A stretch of 64,000 nucleotides of DNA from positions 62,001-126,000 of the forward strand of contig BSBK01007729.1 of assembly GCA_027943335.1 (NCBI GenBank), given 5' to 3'. The notes beneath the pieces are model-generated. The model was not told the origin of the DNA. It searched no databases and was given only the letters and a program-made list of their open reading frames with translations. A program made the position numbers and the translations under genes. This document shows, piece after piece, positions 43,400-55,099 of the stretch. The stretch comes from Chamaecyparis obtusa (taxonomy: Eukaryota > Streptophyta > Pinopsida > Cupressales > Cupressaceae). Numbering within the stretch: position 1 is the first letter of the stretch; each line of letters starts with the position of its first letter.

Positions 43400-44540
43400 G
43401 CTGTAGAACCACTTTAGATGTAGAGTGTTGATCAGCTCATTGATTTGTTCTCCTTCATTAGTAGAGATTTGATATGCACTAGACCTAAATGCTATAGTGA
43501 TAATATATGGACCAAGCCAGTTTGGTTCAAAATTTCCCTTCTATATCCACTGCTATTGATTCTTGGGGTTTTCTCTCAAGATGAGATCGCCCACTTCAAA
43601 TTCCCTCAGTCTAACCTTCTTATTGTAGCTCTAAGACATTCTCTTCTAGTTTGCTCTAAGATGATCGAACACCACTTGTCAATGTTCATCTAGTAACTCT
43701 AGCTCTTGTAGCCAAGATATTCTAATGTCTTTATTAGTAATGAGGCCCTTTAGAGAGACTCACAATGTAGGAATCTCGACCTCAAGAAGAAATACAACTT
43801 CCACACCATAAAATAAGGCAAAGGGCATGGCCCCTATTGGTGTTCAAATGCTTGTTCTTTAGGTCCATAAAGCTAGATTAATCTGGAGGTGCCAATCTCT
43901 ACCAGATTTGTGAACTGTTCTATGTAGGATCTTGAGAATTGTCTTGCTGGATGCTTATGCCTATCCATTACCCTGGGGATAATAGATTGAGGACCAATTC
44001 TAAATGATTTTGAATTTAGTGCATAATTATTCCAGATCCTTGTTCTTGAACTACCCCCCATTGTCAGTGATTATTAAGGAGGGTACACCATATCTACAGA
44101 TGATGTAATTCAGTATGAACTTGGTGATAGTTTTTCCATCAGCTATAGTTAAAGGCATTGCCTCAACCCATTTGGTAAAATAATCTATAGCTGTGATAAT
44201 GAATTTGTGTCCTCTAGAGGAAGATAGATGTATCTGACCCACTAAATCAAAGGTCCATTGTTGAAATGGCCAGAAAATGATGAAGGGAATGAGCTCCTTG
44301 GAAGGAGCATGAATCAAATTTCCATGGAGCTAGCATTATTTGCAAGATTTGGCATATTGTGTAGCTTCTTTTTCCATATTTGGCCAATAGTAACCAACTA
44401 TAATAAGTTTACGAGCTGATGTCAGACCTCTCGAATGAGAACCAAAAATGCCTTCATGCACCTTAGCTAATGCACATTCAGAATCATCAGGCTCTAAATA
44501 GTTAAGGAGGGTACCATCCAGACTTCTCCTATACAAATCA
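43400..44540 (-). pseudogene. Ty3/gypsy integrase (Tat element)
   Basis: This inserts the gypsy cDNA. The zinc-binding part is in 44536-44336 (VHEGIFGSHSRG, YYWPNM, then CK.CQLHGN after a TAG). The catalytic core in 44317-44051 has WTFDLVGQI, KFIITAIDYFTKWVEA and IITDNGG, with the third acidic residue further on in a shifted frame. From 43870 the frame has WHLQINLALW and PIGAMPFALFYG. The C-terminal domain has LREFEVGDLILRE and NWLGPYIITIAF. No chromodomain is seen, consistent with Tat rather than a chromovirus. Confidence 0.9.
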
Positions 44541-44799
44541 TTAGCAACAATGACATAAAGTGAAGCACTACAAATGAGGTGGCATTTTTATTCTGGGTAT
44601 AAGTGTTAGGAATAATTTTATCCCAAAGGTAGGAATACATATGAGGGTAGTAGGATGAATCATGTCCAATAACTGAATAGATCATCCTAGATTCGAGGGT
44701 ATTGTAGGTTTTGTAGCATAATGTCTCCACTAGGAATTCATGTGTGAAGTCATTCTCTAGCATAAATAACATAGAGGCAAGAGTAGCCATGGCATTAGC

Positions 44800-45100
44800 T
44801 ACTTTATTATCTATTCTTGGAATCTTCTAGAAAGTGATGTGTGCAAAGTACTTTTTTAGATCACCAACCATCTATTTATAAGGCACCAACTTTTCATCCT
44901 TAGTTTGATAGATGTCATTGACTTTCTTGATAACCAATTTTGAGTTTTCAACGACCTTAAGTTCATCTACACACCATTCAATGGCTATCTTCATGCCATT
45001 GATGAGGGCTTCATACTCAACAATATTGTTTGTGCAATGAAATAGTATTTTGTATGCCAATGGTAGAGAATACCTTTGTGGTGTAATGAACAATATTCCT
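44800..45100 (-). pseudogene. second (archaeal-type) RNase H of the Tat element
   Basis: It starts as WNMFFDGSFTQ at the end of the 45609-45112 frame. It continues after a stop with GAGILFITPQRYSLPLAYKI and CTNNIVEYEALINGMKIAIE. The FDGS...G.G and N..EYEAL motifs are those of the extra RNase H acquired by the Tat lineage. It helps remove the RNA template or primer. The active-site Asp of FDGS and the Glu of EYEAL are kept, but a stop separates them. Confidence 0.85.
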
Positions 45101-45111
45101 GCACCTGAACC

Positions 45112-46474
45112 CTATTGGGTGAAAGATCCATCGAAGAACATATTCCATGTTTGATGTGTAAGAAGCATGATGGATTGATCTAGAAATTCAATGTTCAGTG
45201 GCTGATGATCTTTAGGAGGAGCTTCTGCTAACTGATCTATGATCACTTTTCCTTTGATAGCCTTTCTTTCTACATACTCAATGTCAAATTCATTGAGAAT
45301 CATGACCCATTTTTCTAGTCTACTTGTTAGGGAAACTTTGCTGAGTAAATATTTTAATGGATCAATCTTAGCATTGAGTCTTGTGGTGTGAGCAAGCATA
45401 TAGTGCCTTAATTTTTGTGAAGCAAATACCACTACTAAGAAAGCCTTCTCAATGATGGAGTAATTTGCCTCATATGAAACTAGTGTTCTGCTAATGTAAT
45501 AAAAGGCTTGTTCCTTGTTATTTTGATCTTTTTGAGCTAACAGAGCACCCATAGATGTAACTGTAGCTGAAATATATAGGATGAGCAACTTCCCATGAAT
45601 AGGAGACATAAAAATTGGTGGATTAGCAAGATATTGTTTGATCTGAGTGAGTCATTTATCACATTCTTAGTTCCACTCATAAGCCACACCTTTATGTAAA
45701 GTCTTGGTGAATGGTTGTGACTTAAGGCCTCTATACCTTTCGCTAATATGATATAACCCAATAGCTTGCTAGAAGTGACATTGAATGCACACTTTTTTGG
45801 GTTGAGCCTTAGACTAAATTGTTCCATTCAATCTAGTATGGGACCTAGATCTGTAAGATGTGTTTTCCTTTACATGATTTTAGCGAAAGTGTCATCCACA
45901 TAGTCTTCCATTGTTTTGTGCATCATGTCCTAAAAAATAGTGGTGACTACCCATTGATATGTATCTCTGGCATTTTTAAGTTTGAACAGCATGACATTCC
46001 AACAAAAGGTTCCCAAGAACATGTGAAGGCAGTCTTTTCTTGATCCTCTGGTGTGATCTTTCTTTGATTGTAACCAAAGAAGCCATCCATTAAAGAGTAC
46101 ATTTCATAGCATGTCATCATGTGCACTATCATGTCGATATTAGGTAACAAAAATTCAGCTTTGGGACATGCCTTATTCAAGTCCCAGAAGTCTATGCATA
46201 CTCGAATGGATTTATCATGCCTAGTAACTTGAACAATATTAGAAATACATTCTGCATAGTCAATGGCTTTGATGAAACCAACTTTGAGAAGTTTTTCTAA
46301 CTCAGCCTTAACTAGGAGTGACACATGTGGATGCATCTTCTAAAGCTTTTGTTTGATAAGCTTAACGCCTAGTGTTATAGACAGATGATGCATGATCAAA
46401 TTGGGATCTAATCCAGGAAAATCATAATAGGTCCATGCAAAATTGATTTTATTTCTTTGAAAGAAACTGGTGAA
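45112..46474 (-). pseudogene. gypsy reverse transcriptase and RNase H (Tat element)
   Basis: The open frame 46336-45947 carries the RT palm (VRVCIDFWDLNKACPK, YSLMDGFFGYNQ, KTAFTCSWEPF). The catalytic YVDD is encoded at 45891-45902 in another frame. LGYI and the thumb follow at about 45750. 45609-45112 is the classical RNase H (LYISATVTSMGALLAQ, YYISRTLVSYEANYS, KLRHYML) and tether (RLEKWVMILNEFDIEY). At least three frameshifts and several stops occur, so only the order and motifs survive. Confidence 0.9.
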
Positions 46475-46803
46475 TTATTCTTTTTCTTCTATAGATAGTG
46501 ACTGTGCCGAATGAATAATTTGAGGTGTAGCTTCCATGCCCAAATTCATTGGTTGGGTCAGCTCAATTAGCACTGATGATCTTTCACAGAAATGACTCAG
46601 AAGTGTATCAAGTATCTCATCCTTGGGCACCTCAGAGAGGTTTTCACCCTTGGATATGTCTTTTATTTTTACTTTTTTTGGCTTTAACACTGCCACAATG
46701 TGGTTTTTACCATCAGAGCATCTATTCTTTTTTCTTTTAATTTTGTGATTGAGATACTTGATATCGGCTTCAGTCATGTTGATGCTGCCTTCACTGGTGG
46801 ATA
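46475..46803 (-). pseudogene. spacer between protease/G-patch and RT (Tat element)
   Basis: 100 codons, MTEADIKYLNHKIKRKKN onward, Lys-rich then acidic. It ends ATPQIIHSAQSLSIEEKE just before RT. Its upstream part lies across the 46804-50683 insertion. Joining the flanks with one GGATA connects it to the acidic stretch at 50911-51207. No domain recognised. Confidence 0.6.
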
Positions 46804-47755
46804 TGATGCAGTCAAGGTTGGTGAATCCAATTAAGGATAGACTGACCTTGCAACCAAATCAATATGCAGTGGAAACAAAAAATAAGAAACACAGATCTAA
46901 ATGAAATGGGAGTCTTTATTCAAAAAATCAATGATTACATGCAATGTGCCAGGCTATAAGGCCTTCCTAGTTACAGGCAGATACAAAGAAAGTAACAATC
47001 TACAAGATCTCGTAGGATCCAAATCTTTTCTCAAACATTAGCAATCAGCTAGCCCAGGTCTATAACATAAAGAACACTGGTAGGCACCCAGGAAAGATCT
47101 AAACTTGTACTCAAACTTCCAAGAAATCTTCCTGTTCCTAAGCTCGTAGGCTACTAATCTTTCTTTTGACTTTTCCCCTCATGCCCTAAACAACTACCCA
47201 AGCATCCTATAAATACTGATTCCTAGCCACAAGTTGGCTGATGAAACTATTAACCCATACAAACAAAAATTAAATGCTAAAACATTAGTTGGCTCTCACA
47301 TAGCCTTAAAAAATAGATAAACTCTTCAAGATGTCCCCAATGGTCATCGGATCTGCATAGAAGAATGTAATACACTAGATCTAGGTCCCCACACATCCAA
47401 TGGTTAATCCATAACACAAGGAGCATGACCCAAATTTAATGAACCTACCGGCCAAGATGATTCACCCAAACATTCTAGTCGGTAAGCAAGAATACCGAGC
47501 AATAGAAGAAATAACTGAGCACTAGTTGACCGACCATGCCAATCATGACTGAGCAATAGGAAACTGATGCCTTCAGCTACTGAATGTTCTTTAGAGACTG
47601 GGCACCCTAGAAACCATAGAACAGCAAGCAACCAGTCTCCCAAACTAAGCAAGAACTCCACTAAACCAAGATTAAAACCAACAATGTACCTTCAAAGACA
47701 AACATATTTTTGGTTGATACAGGATTGTAAAAAATTCTGGGATGCTCCTACATCA
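46804..47755 (-). repeat. 3' LTR of the gag-protease gypsy element
   Basis: This 952-bp LTR matches 49712-50683 along its length with substitutions and small indels (shared CAGATACAAAG, AACTACCCAAGCATCC, CAAACATATTTTTGG). It contains the GACCGA/ACTGAGC motifs also seen in the copia LTRs. Confidence 0.92.
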
Positions 47756-48290
47756 AACACCCCATGTCAAAAAGATTTTCTCATAAGGAAATCAGGAACG
47801 CCTCAAGGGAATCAAAATAATGCCAAATCTATTCTTCACCCACATCTCTCTTTTTCCTTCATCCCAAGTAGTCTTTGCTTCATTCACTATCTCATGCAAA
47901 AAGTCCTTTTCACTATGCTTATTCCTTTGGTTGGCGACTAATAGAAACCAATTCTAACCACTATCGACCACAACAGTGCCTTGATAAGGTCTATCCTCTT
48001 TAGACTTCTCAATCAACTCAATATCATATGCATCTCTTTGTGTCACAAATGTCACCATCTGCTTCTTGATCTTAACAAACTCTTTAGATATTCCATTCTC
48101 TTTCTCCTTCAAATCAGGCTTAATATGAATAGGTTCTTCGACCTTGTGCTCCTGAGGTTTGTCACAAGGACAACACCTGCTAACTCCACATCCTTTAACT
48201 CCTATCTCTTGTAAAGGTATTAGCTTATGCCGAGCTCCTTCATGCCTAACTACATAAGTGTTAGCATGACCATCAAACAACATATTTTTG
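47756..48290 (-). pseudogene. polyprotein segment after protease, truncated (gag-protease element)
   Basis: The open frame 48283-47954 reads MLFDGHANTYVVRHEGARH, then KLIPLQEIGVKGCGV and KEFVKIKKQMVTFVTQRDAY. This is the stretch that normally links protease to RT in chromovirus-type polyproteins (D..A.Y.GR.N.Y...H.G...L.PL). It ends in a stop at about 47954, and RT never begins: the next 200 bp lead into the polypurine tract. This marks the deletion point. Confidence 0.75.
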
Positions 48291-48620
48291 TCAAACTACC
48301 AAGGTCTACCAAGCAATAGATGATAGACATCCATAGGTAACACATCACACAATATCTCATCATGGTAAGATCCAATCTGGAAATTAACTAGGCATTGCTC
48401 TTCAACTCTAGCCTTAGAAACATCTTGTATCCAACTAATCTCATAAGGATTAGGATGCTTCCACCTCTCTAAATTCAATTTACTAACCATTTCCTCTGAA
48501 ACAAAGTTCTTAGCACTGCCACCATCAACTAGAACATTACATACCTTATCTTTGCAATTGCATCTGGTCCTAAACAAATTTCTTCTTTGCACCATTTTAG
48601 AAACACATAAAGCCAATCTT
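48291..48620 (-). pseudogene. gypsy aspartic protease (gag-protease element)
   Basis: Retropepsin-type protease. The frame 48616-48296 contains CNVLVDGGSAKNFVSEEMV, where D-G-G-S takes the place of the D-S/T-G motif as often in plant chromoviruses. HPNPYEISW, then CDVLPMDVYHLLLGRPW, close the domain. The match to the family is continuous over about 90 residues, so this is one of the better preserved genes of the window. Confidence 0.88.
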
Positions 48621-49712
48621 CTAGTGACAAGACATTCATCTTCTCTGAAACATTCTCAATGTCTTCGTCAGCAACTAATGAAACTCTTTCCTTAGAACAC
48701 TGCCAACTTCTATGACCAGCTTCACCACAGTTATAACACATACCAGTGAAGTCATTCTTCCCCCTACCTCTCTGTCCACTATTCTTAGTAACTTGACCAC
48801 TGATAGATCCAACATCAAGTTTAGGATTCTTTGTCACATTACTTTCAGCAACTATCTCACCAATCCTACCACCTCAGTTCCTACTGCTCTATTTACTTTC
48901 AAAATTCTTATTCAGCTTCTCTTCAATCTTCAATGTCATCTAATAAGTATCTCCTATTGTTGTCATCTAAATAGTAAGAAATTCTTCTTGAATACTCGGT
49001 CTCAAACCATAGACATACCTAGCAACCTTCTCTTTATCAGCTTTAGAATGACTAATCCTGATCAAAAGTCTATTAAACTCCTGGGTATACTCCTATACTA
49101 ATTTGTTAGTCTGCTTCAAAGCTTGCATCTTCTTAAACATTTCCAATTCATAATCCACCAGAAGGATTTTCTTCTTCAACTTGTCAACCATTCAGTTCCA
49201 CTTAGTGATCTTTTCTTTTCCTCTTCTACCTCTTTCTAATTGAACTTCTCTACACCAAATATTTGCATGACCTTTCAACTTAGTCTTTGCAAATCTAACT
49301 CTATCATGATCTTATATTTATTCATACTCAAACTATTCATCAATCTCATTGATCCAATCAATCAATTCTTTAGGCTTAAGGCTTCTATCAAATGTACAAC
49401 TTCAATCTTAGGTCTCTTCCCAATCTTAGACATATCTTTCGGGATTCTATTCTCCTCTAGATCTCTAGCTTCTTCTACAACTTCTTCAAAATGATCTTCT
49501 TCTTTAGATTCATCATCACTATTCCTCTTTAGGGTTGTCTTCTTCTTTCTCAATTCTTCTTGTAGGTCTTGTACTTGTTTCTGTAAAGCCCTAAAATCAT
49601 CAAGACTAAATTCTCTAATAGCCTCTTCATCTGAAGTCTCACAATTTCTCCTTTGAGGCATCTTAAGATCCACGTAGCTCCAACAGGAAAAAACCTTTCT
49701 CTGATACAACTT
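48621..49712 (-). pseudogene. gypsy gag with zinc knuckle (gag-protease element)
   Basis: The frame 49709-49362 gives the N-terminus. MPQRRNCETSDEEA is a likely true start (the methionines before it are in the LTR/primer region). A coiled coil (DFRALQKQVQDLQEELRKKK) and an acidic patch follow. The middle has stops. In 48837-48529 an RGRG stretch and an intact CCHC knuckle, CYNCGEAGHRSWQC, precede the protease. It forms the particle and binds RNA. Confidence 0.85.
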
Positions 49713-50683
49713 GATGCAGTCAAGGTTGGTAAATCCAATTAAGGATAGACCAACCTTTTAGCGAAATCAATATGTAGTGGAAACATAAAATAAGAAACAT
49801 AGATCTGAATGAAACATGAGTCTTTATTCATGAAATCAATGATTACATGCAATGTGTTAGGCTATAATGCCTTCTTGGTTATATAGCTAGATACAAAGCA
49901 AGTAACAATCTACAAGATCTCGCAGGATCCAAATCTTTTCCAAAACATTAGTAATTAGCTAGCCCAGGTCTGTAACACACAGAACACTAGTAGGCACCCT
50001 GGAAAGATCTAAACTTGTACTCAAACTTCTAAGCAATCTTCCTTTTCCTAAGCTTGTAGGCTACTAAATTTTCTTCCAACTTTTCCCCTCGTGCCCTAAA
50101 CAACTACCCAAGCATCCTATAAATACTAATTCCTAGCCACAAGTCAGCTAATGAAATAATTAACCCATACCAAAAAATATTAAATGCTAAAACATTAGTC
50201 AACTCTCACATAGCCTTACAAAATAGATAAACTCTTCAAGATGGCCCGAACGGTCATCAGATCCACATAGAAGAATGTAATATGCCAAATCTAGGTCCCC
50301 ACATGTCCAATAGTCAATCCATAACATGAGGAGTGTGACCCAAATTAAATGCACTAGTCGGCCAAACTAATTCACCCAAATATTCTATTCGGTAAGCAAG
50401 AATATTGAGCAACAAAAGAAATAACTAAGCACTAGTCAACTGACCACGCCAAGCATGATCGAGCAATATAGATAATGCTGAGCAACAAGAAATCGATGCC
50501 TTCAGGTACTGAGCATTCTTCAGAGACTGAGAACCCTAGAAACCATAGAAACTGAGCAACCGGTCTCCCAAATCGAGCAATAAATCCACTAAACCAAGAT
50601 CAAAACCAAAAATCTACCTTCATAGACAAACATATTTTTGGTTGATATAGGATCTCCAAAAATCCTAGGAGTCTCCTGCATTA
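49712..50683 (-). repeat. 5' LTR of the gag-protease gypsy element
   Basis: A 972-bp LTR. The primer-binding site lies immediately left at about 49698-49711. The right edge CTGCATTA is followed by GGATA. Confidence 0.92.
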
Positions 50684-50688
50684 GGATA

Positions 50689-51888
50689 ACATTATAGGTT
50701 TGACAACATTAAGGTAACATGTGGGAGTGTAGTCATCTAGAACATAAGGACTTTTCTAGCTAGAGAGGGAGAGTTCTAGTTGATGAGTTCAGGATGGTAG
50801 AGTGAAAGAGAAGTGGATGGTTCAAGTGCATTCATAGTATAGTGATTGAAAGCACAGACAAGTAAGTTGAGACCCGAAGCAATCTCATCCAAAGGTGCAT
50901 TTGATTCTTCTCAAGTTCTCATAGCAGAAGTAGAGGGAATGTTAGCATTAGTGGGATCACAGTTGGTCATTCTAACACTGGACCCCTCACCTACTTCGAG
51001 AAGGTTTTCATACGCATGAAAAACATCTACATCTTTATCAAAAGTGGCATCAGACAGAGAATCAAACTCATATTCATGTGAATCAGTGATACTTGATATA
51101 GGAATTCCATTAATGCTTGTTGTATCATCTGTCTCATGTTCATCTTGTGTAGCATTGTGAGTTTGTTCTTGTCTAAAATGCTCTTGGAAAGAAGGAGGTA
51201 TGTACAATTCCCTTTGACAATTAGAATCAACAGTTTACATTTCTCTCCACTACTCATATGTTAGTTGAGTAATTGAAGTAGTGTCATCAGATTCACTATT
51301 AGTCTCTACTAGATGGACAGGTATAATAGGATCATTTGGTTCTATAAAGAGTGAAACAAAATATGGAAGAATAGGATAGGGAAATATATCTTCATCAGAT
51401 ATATCCTCTGGATTTGTAACTATAGTGGTGTCTTTAGGTTTTGGCTTAGATTTAGGTTCTTGTATAAATTTTTTTATCCCTAGATGAAATGGGACTTTCT
51501 TGAAGCCTAAACCTATAGTGTTCTTGGTTTGATGACCTGTGGCTTCAATTGGCTCAAGAAAACCATTGTCATTCAGCCCTATAGGACCACTCCCTTTGTA
51601 GCCAAAGCACTTCATGATTTTGAAGGCTTCACTATATGGTCCTTGTTCTAGGTCATGGGCAAGAGTGATTTGTTCAGATGTGTCCTTTCCTTTGTAAACC
51701 CAAGCTTTAATAGCTCTTTCCTTATCCTCATCTTCTAATGCAATTGAGGCCCATACAAAGGCACCATCATAGACTACTTCAAGAGGAATGTTAGAAGGTT
51801 TGTAACTCTCAGAGGGTCTCTCGTAGGAATGCAAAGACAGAGGTAAAGCTGCTAATGATAACACAGGTTTGATCTGATACCCTCCCAT
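50689..51888 (-). pseudogene. G-patch-containing segment of the Tat polyprotein
   Basis: The open frame 51888-51250 (212 codons) holds AIKAWVYKGKDTSEQI, then a G-patch at about residues 94-130: MKCFGYKGSGPIGLNDNGFL, EPIEATGHQTKNTIGLGFKK. G-patch domains bind nucleic acid or helicases and occur after the protease in some retroelements. The segment then becomes acidic. 51207-50911 continues it with YEFDSLSDATF and ends near the GGATA insertion site. Stops between the frames show decay. Confidence 0.82.
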
Positions 51889-51899
51889 GCCTATATCTT

Positions 51900-52570
51900 T
51901 AAGCTTTAGGGTCTATTCCATTTCTTTGAGTTTGGCATCATAGAATTTAGTGGACTGTCTATTAGTTGGAATGAAGTTATCTGTAGATTGTGTGAATGTA
52001 TTGGAAGAATAGTTGGTATTGGCAAGTATTGTCACCTCTACTTCATGGAACAAGAACTTGATACATTGATGATATGTAGATGGGACTGCCTGCATTTCAT
52101 GAATCCATAGTCTTCCTAGTAGTATATTATATGCAAGGGGAATTTCTAGAACTTGAGAAAAGACATCCCTCTCTATAGGTCCAACTCAAATTGGCAGCAC
52201 AACCAGACCTTCAGATTTCCATTCTTCTTCATCATATGCCTTAATAGTGATTTTCTTGCGGGCATCTATGTAGTCTTCATCATAACCTAAATGATTAAGT
52301 AGCTTAGTAGAGAAAATACTAAGGCCAACACCATTATCAATGAGGATGAGGCATACATGCTTTGGGCCTATCATGACTTCAATATGCAAAGGACCATTAT
52401 GTAGATGGCTCAACAAATGGTCATCTTCTTCAGAGAAGGATAGATAATGAGGTGAGGTCAAGTGACCCACCATGGATTGAAACTGGTCAAGATCCAAATC
52501 TTTTGGGACATTTTCCTCAGTGAGGGTTTGATCAGGAATGTCCCTATGAGTATGAGAGATCTTCAACTAC
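51900..52570 (-). pseudogene. gypsy aspartic protease (Tat element)
   Basis: The frame 52566-52186 contains GPLHIEVMIGPKHVCLILID followed by NGVGLSIFSTKLLNHLGY. The usual D-S/T-G active site reads D-N-G, which would inactivate it. The domain ends with [20 protein letters not shown], running into 52095-51913. Downstream in the same polyprotein is the G-patch. Confidence 0.85.
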
Positions 52571-52815
52571 TCAAAGATAGTGATCTGAGCGTTGGTGCAT
52601 TGTAGTTGGTCTACAATGTTGTAACTAGTAGTGCCAAGCATGGGGACTAATTTCAAGTTCATGTTGGCAAGGAAAACAACAGCTTTATCTGTGGGTTGCT
52701 TTAGTGTAAATGTAGAAGGGTAGACACCCTTAATGGTGATCTTCACATGAGATTAGGTAACAACATTCGTACAATTCTAAGATGGTTCTGGTTCAAAAGA
52801 ATGAGACCTAGGGCC

Positions 52816-53544
52816 TCACAAGACAAACAAATTCTTAGGCTTAGGAGCATCCTCTCTCCCCTTGATAGTGACCACATCACAATACTCAACCTCAATAGGC
52901 TCAACCATATTAATGACATTGTCATTCATGGTGTATGTATAGTTAACCTTGGCATTGGTATTCTTGGCCTTGGAAGATTTTCCCTTCTCGTGAGGAGGAA
53001 AAAGGTCTTTAAATGCTTGGTGATCTAAATTCTTGTTATGGTTGTCCACAACAATGTCACTTTTGTCAATTATATCTTGGATCTTATGGTGCAACTGGAG
53101 ATAAGTATAAGCTTTATGGCCCTTGTTTTGATGATAATCATAGTATGCATTGTTGTTCCACCAAGCAGGTCCTGGTTGTGGATCATAGAGATGCAAATTT
53201 TCCAAAGGAGCACATATTTGGTTTTGCACAAGAGTCTTGTAAACAACATCAAGTGGTTCTCCTAAGGAAGTGAATTCACACTTGGGTTGAGAGGCCCAAG
53301 GTTTGTTTTTAGAAAATCTTGAGGGTGGGTGAGTGTCTGTTGCAGCCTTTTCTGTGGCTTTGACCACTTGTATACTAGAGGTAAGATTGAAAATAGTTTT
53401 TGAAGGTTTTGGGATTACATTGTGAACAATGCCATCATTTACAACATCTCTGTTCTTGTTGATGAACTTCCCTTTGTCTTTGTTCAAGGAAGAAGACCCT
53501 TGCTTGTTATCCTTGTTCAAAGTCAACTCTCCTTTCTTGACCAT
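52816..53544 (-). pseudogene. Gag C-terminal part with damaged zinc knuckle (Tat element)
   Basis: A 243-codon open frame. The centre has FTSLGEPLDVVYKTLVQ, then a cysteine-knuckle-like stretch YDYHQNKGHKAYTYLQLHHK followed by IQDIIDKSDI. This corresponds to the C.YH...GH....C..LK.KIQDLID pattern of Tat-type Gag. Both expected cysteines are Tyr, which a single G-to-A change in TGT or TGC explains. The C-terminus includes a short acidic region and ends near the protease. It would bind genomic RNA. Confidence 0.82.
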
Positions 53545-53699
53545 AAAAGCTTCTATTCACACATCTTGCTTAATCATTCTATCAAAAGCTAGGGGACTTT
53601 CTAATTGTACTTGATATCCAAAATCTGTGACAAGATTATCTGAGAAGATGTTGAGTTTTTCAGACTCAAGTAGTTTGTAGGGATATTTTGTGCAGAGTT

Positions 53700-55098
53700 G
53701 CCTCCATCTCTAGAGGAAAGCCAAGAAAGGTTCCCCTTATCACTTCTTTAAATTACAAAGATCTTGGATGTTGACTGGGTACTAGATATTGTGTGAATAA
53801 TGTTGGAGAAAAAAATTAGCAATCTCATCAAAAGTCTTGATACTAGTGTGTAGTCGAGAGAACCACTCCATAGCTGACCCACCCAAGCTACGAGGAAAGA
53901 AGTGCATAAGGTAAGTATGATCATGTATGAACTCCATGGATAAAGTGCCAAACTCTCTCAAGTGATCTTGGGGATGAGTAGTACCTAGGTATTTGTCATA
54001 TTTAGGTAGCTCTATCCCTTTGGGAAAAGGTGGCATGTGAAAACTCTTATCAAATGGGAAAGGATAGGTGCTTTCCATTGTGAACTATTGTACCAGTTTA
54101 TCCTTATCCTTTGCAAGTTGGCTAATTTTATCTTGCATGTCTTGAATCATCTTTTGCAACTTGGCAGTTTTAGTTTCTTCTTCTTTGGCTACAAGCATCT
54201 CAACTTGGTAGTTTGGGGGTAATTTGGCCACTTGTTTAGCCAATTCTAGAAACTATTTCTCCTTCTCTTCTAGAAGGAGGATCTCCATAATTTTGATAAG
54301 ACTTCTATTGTTCTTCATGAAAGATATGTCATTTTGGGTTATTTCATCATCGTCATTACCAATAATTTCAAAAAAAATTGGGCTTTGATCTTGATTCTGA
54401 TAATTTTGAGAGTGATAATGATACTATTGCTGGTCATTTTGAGCTTTGTTTTGAGATTGGTGTTGATTCTAATCATTGTGAGATTCATCAAAGTTTTGAT
54501 CATTTTGAGATTGATCATGATGTTGGTCATTTCGAGATTGATCATGATGTTGGTCATTTCAAGATTTATCATGAATTTTACTATATTCACCCTCTTGGAA
54601 GTCGAATGAGCCTCCCATCTTGTCAATGTGGGATTGTACAACATGCACAAATTCAGCAAGAGTGGCAATAGATTTGATATGATCAGTAGGTTTGAAAGGG
54701 TCAATAGGTTAAAAAGTGTCGATAGGATTGATCCAAGAAAGTGGCCTTTCAAAGTTTTACTAATCTTGGAACAGTGGGTTATGTTGTTCTTGAAACAATA
54801 ATTTAGGTTGTCTTTGAAACAAGGGATTATAACACTGTTGGAACAATGGTTTTCGATCCAGACTGATATCTATACTAAACATACCTCTAACCCTTGGCCA
54901 ATTGGTAGGAGATGGAGATGAAGATTGAGGTGAAATTTCTCTTAAGATTCTTGGTGAGGAGGAACATGAGGATCCCTCTTGACACACAAGTTGGATAATA
55001 GGTTCACAACTACCTCTTCCTTGATTGCAAGATCTACCTCTACCTTGTCTGATACCACATATAGGGAATATGTTGCTGCTTCTAGTTGTAATAGGCAT
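53700..55098 (-). pseudogene. Gag N-terminal and core parts (Tat element)
   Basis: The probable start is MPITTRSSNIFP at 55098. The N-terminal part has an NPLFQ/PLFQ repeat (55000-54760), then an Asn/Asp/Gln/His-rich tandem repeat made by 30-bp DNA repeats (54500-54590). The core (54078-53782) reads IELPKYDKYLGTTHPQDHLR, then YLMHFFPRSLGGSAMEWFSR, the retrotransposon gag signature (HL..F......FP.SL.G.A..WF). Frames are broken by stops and shifts. Confidence 0.85.
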
Positions 55099-55099
55099 A

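Larger units (their letters stand above)
46804..50683 (-). mobile_element. gag-protease-only Ty3/gypsy element, target duplication GGATA
   Basis: This is a complete 3880-bp element with LTRs 46804-47755 and 49712-50683. The termini are TGATGCAG and CTGCATTA or CTACATCA. GGATA flanks both sides (46799-46803 and 50684-50688). On the minus strand it reads 5' LTR, a primer-binding site variant (AGTTGTATCAGAG), gag, zinc knuckle, protease, then directly the polypurine tract. RT, RNase H and integrase are absent, so it is a deletion derivative that would need help. The protease resembles that of chromovirus-type gypsy elements. Confidence 0.92.

Noticed and set aside
44229..44531. Host gene in the region of long ORFs at 43.9-55 kb
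   Set aside because: All long minus-strand frames match parts of a gypsy polyprotein in proper order.
53013..53273. Plus-strand ORFs over the Tat gag (also 54334-54671)
   Set aside because: They overlap clear minus-strand gag homology and have no family resemblance.
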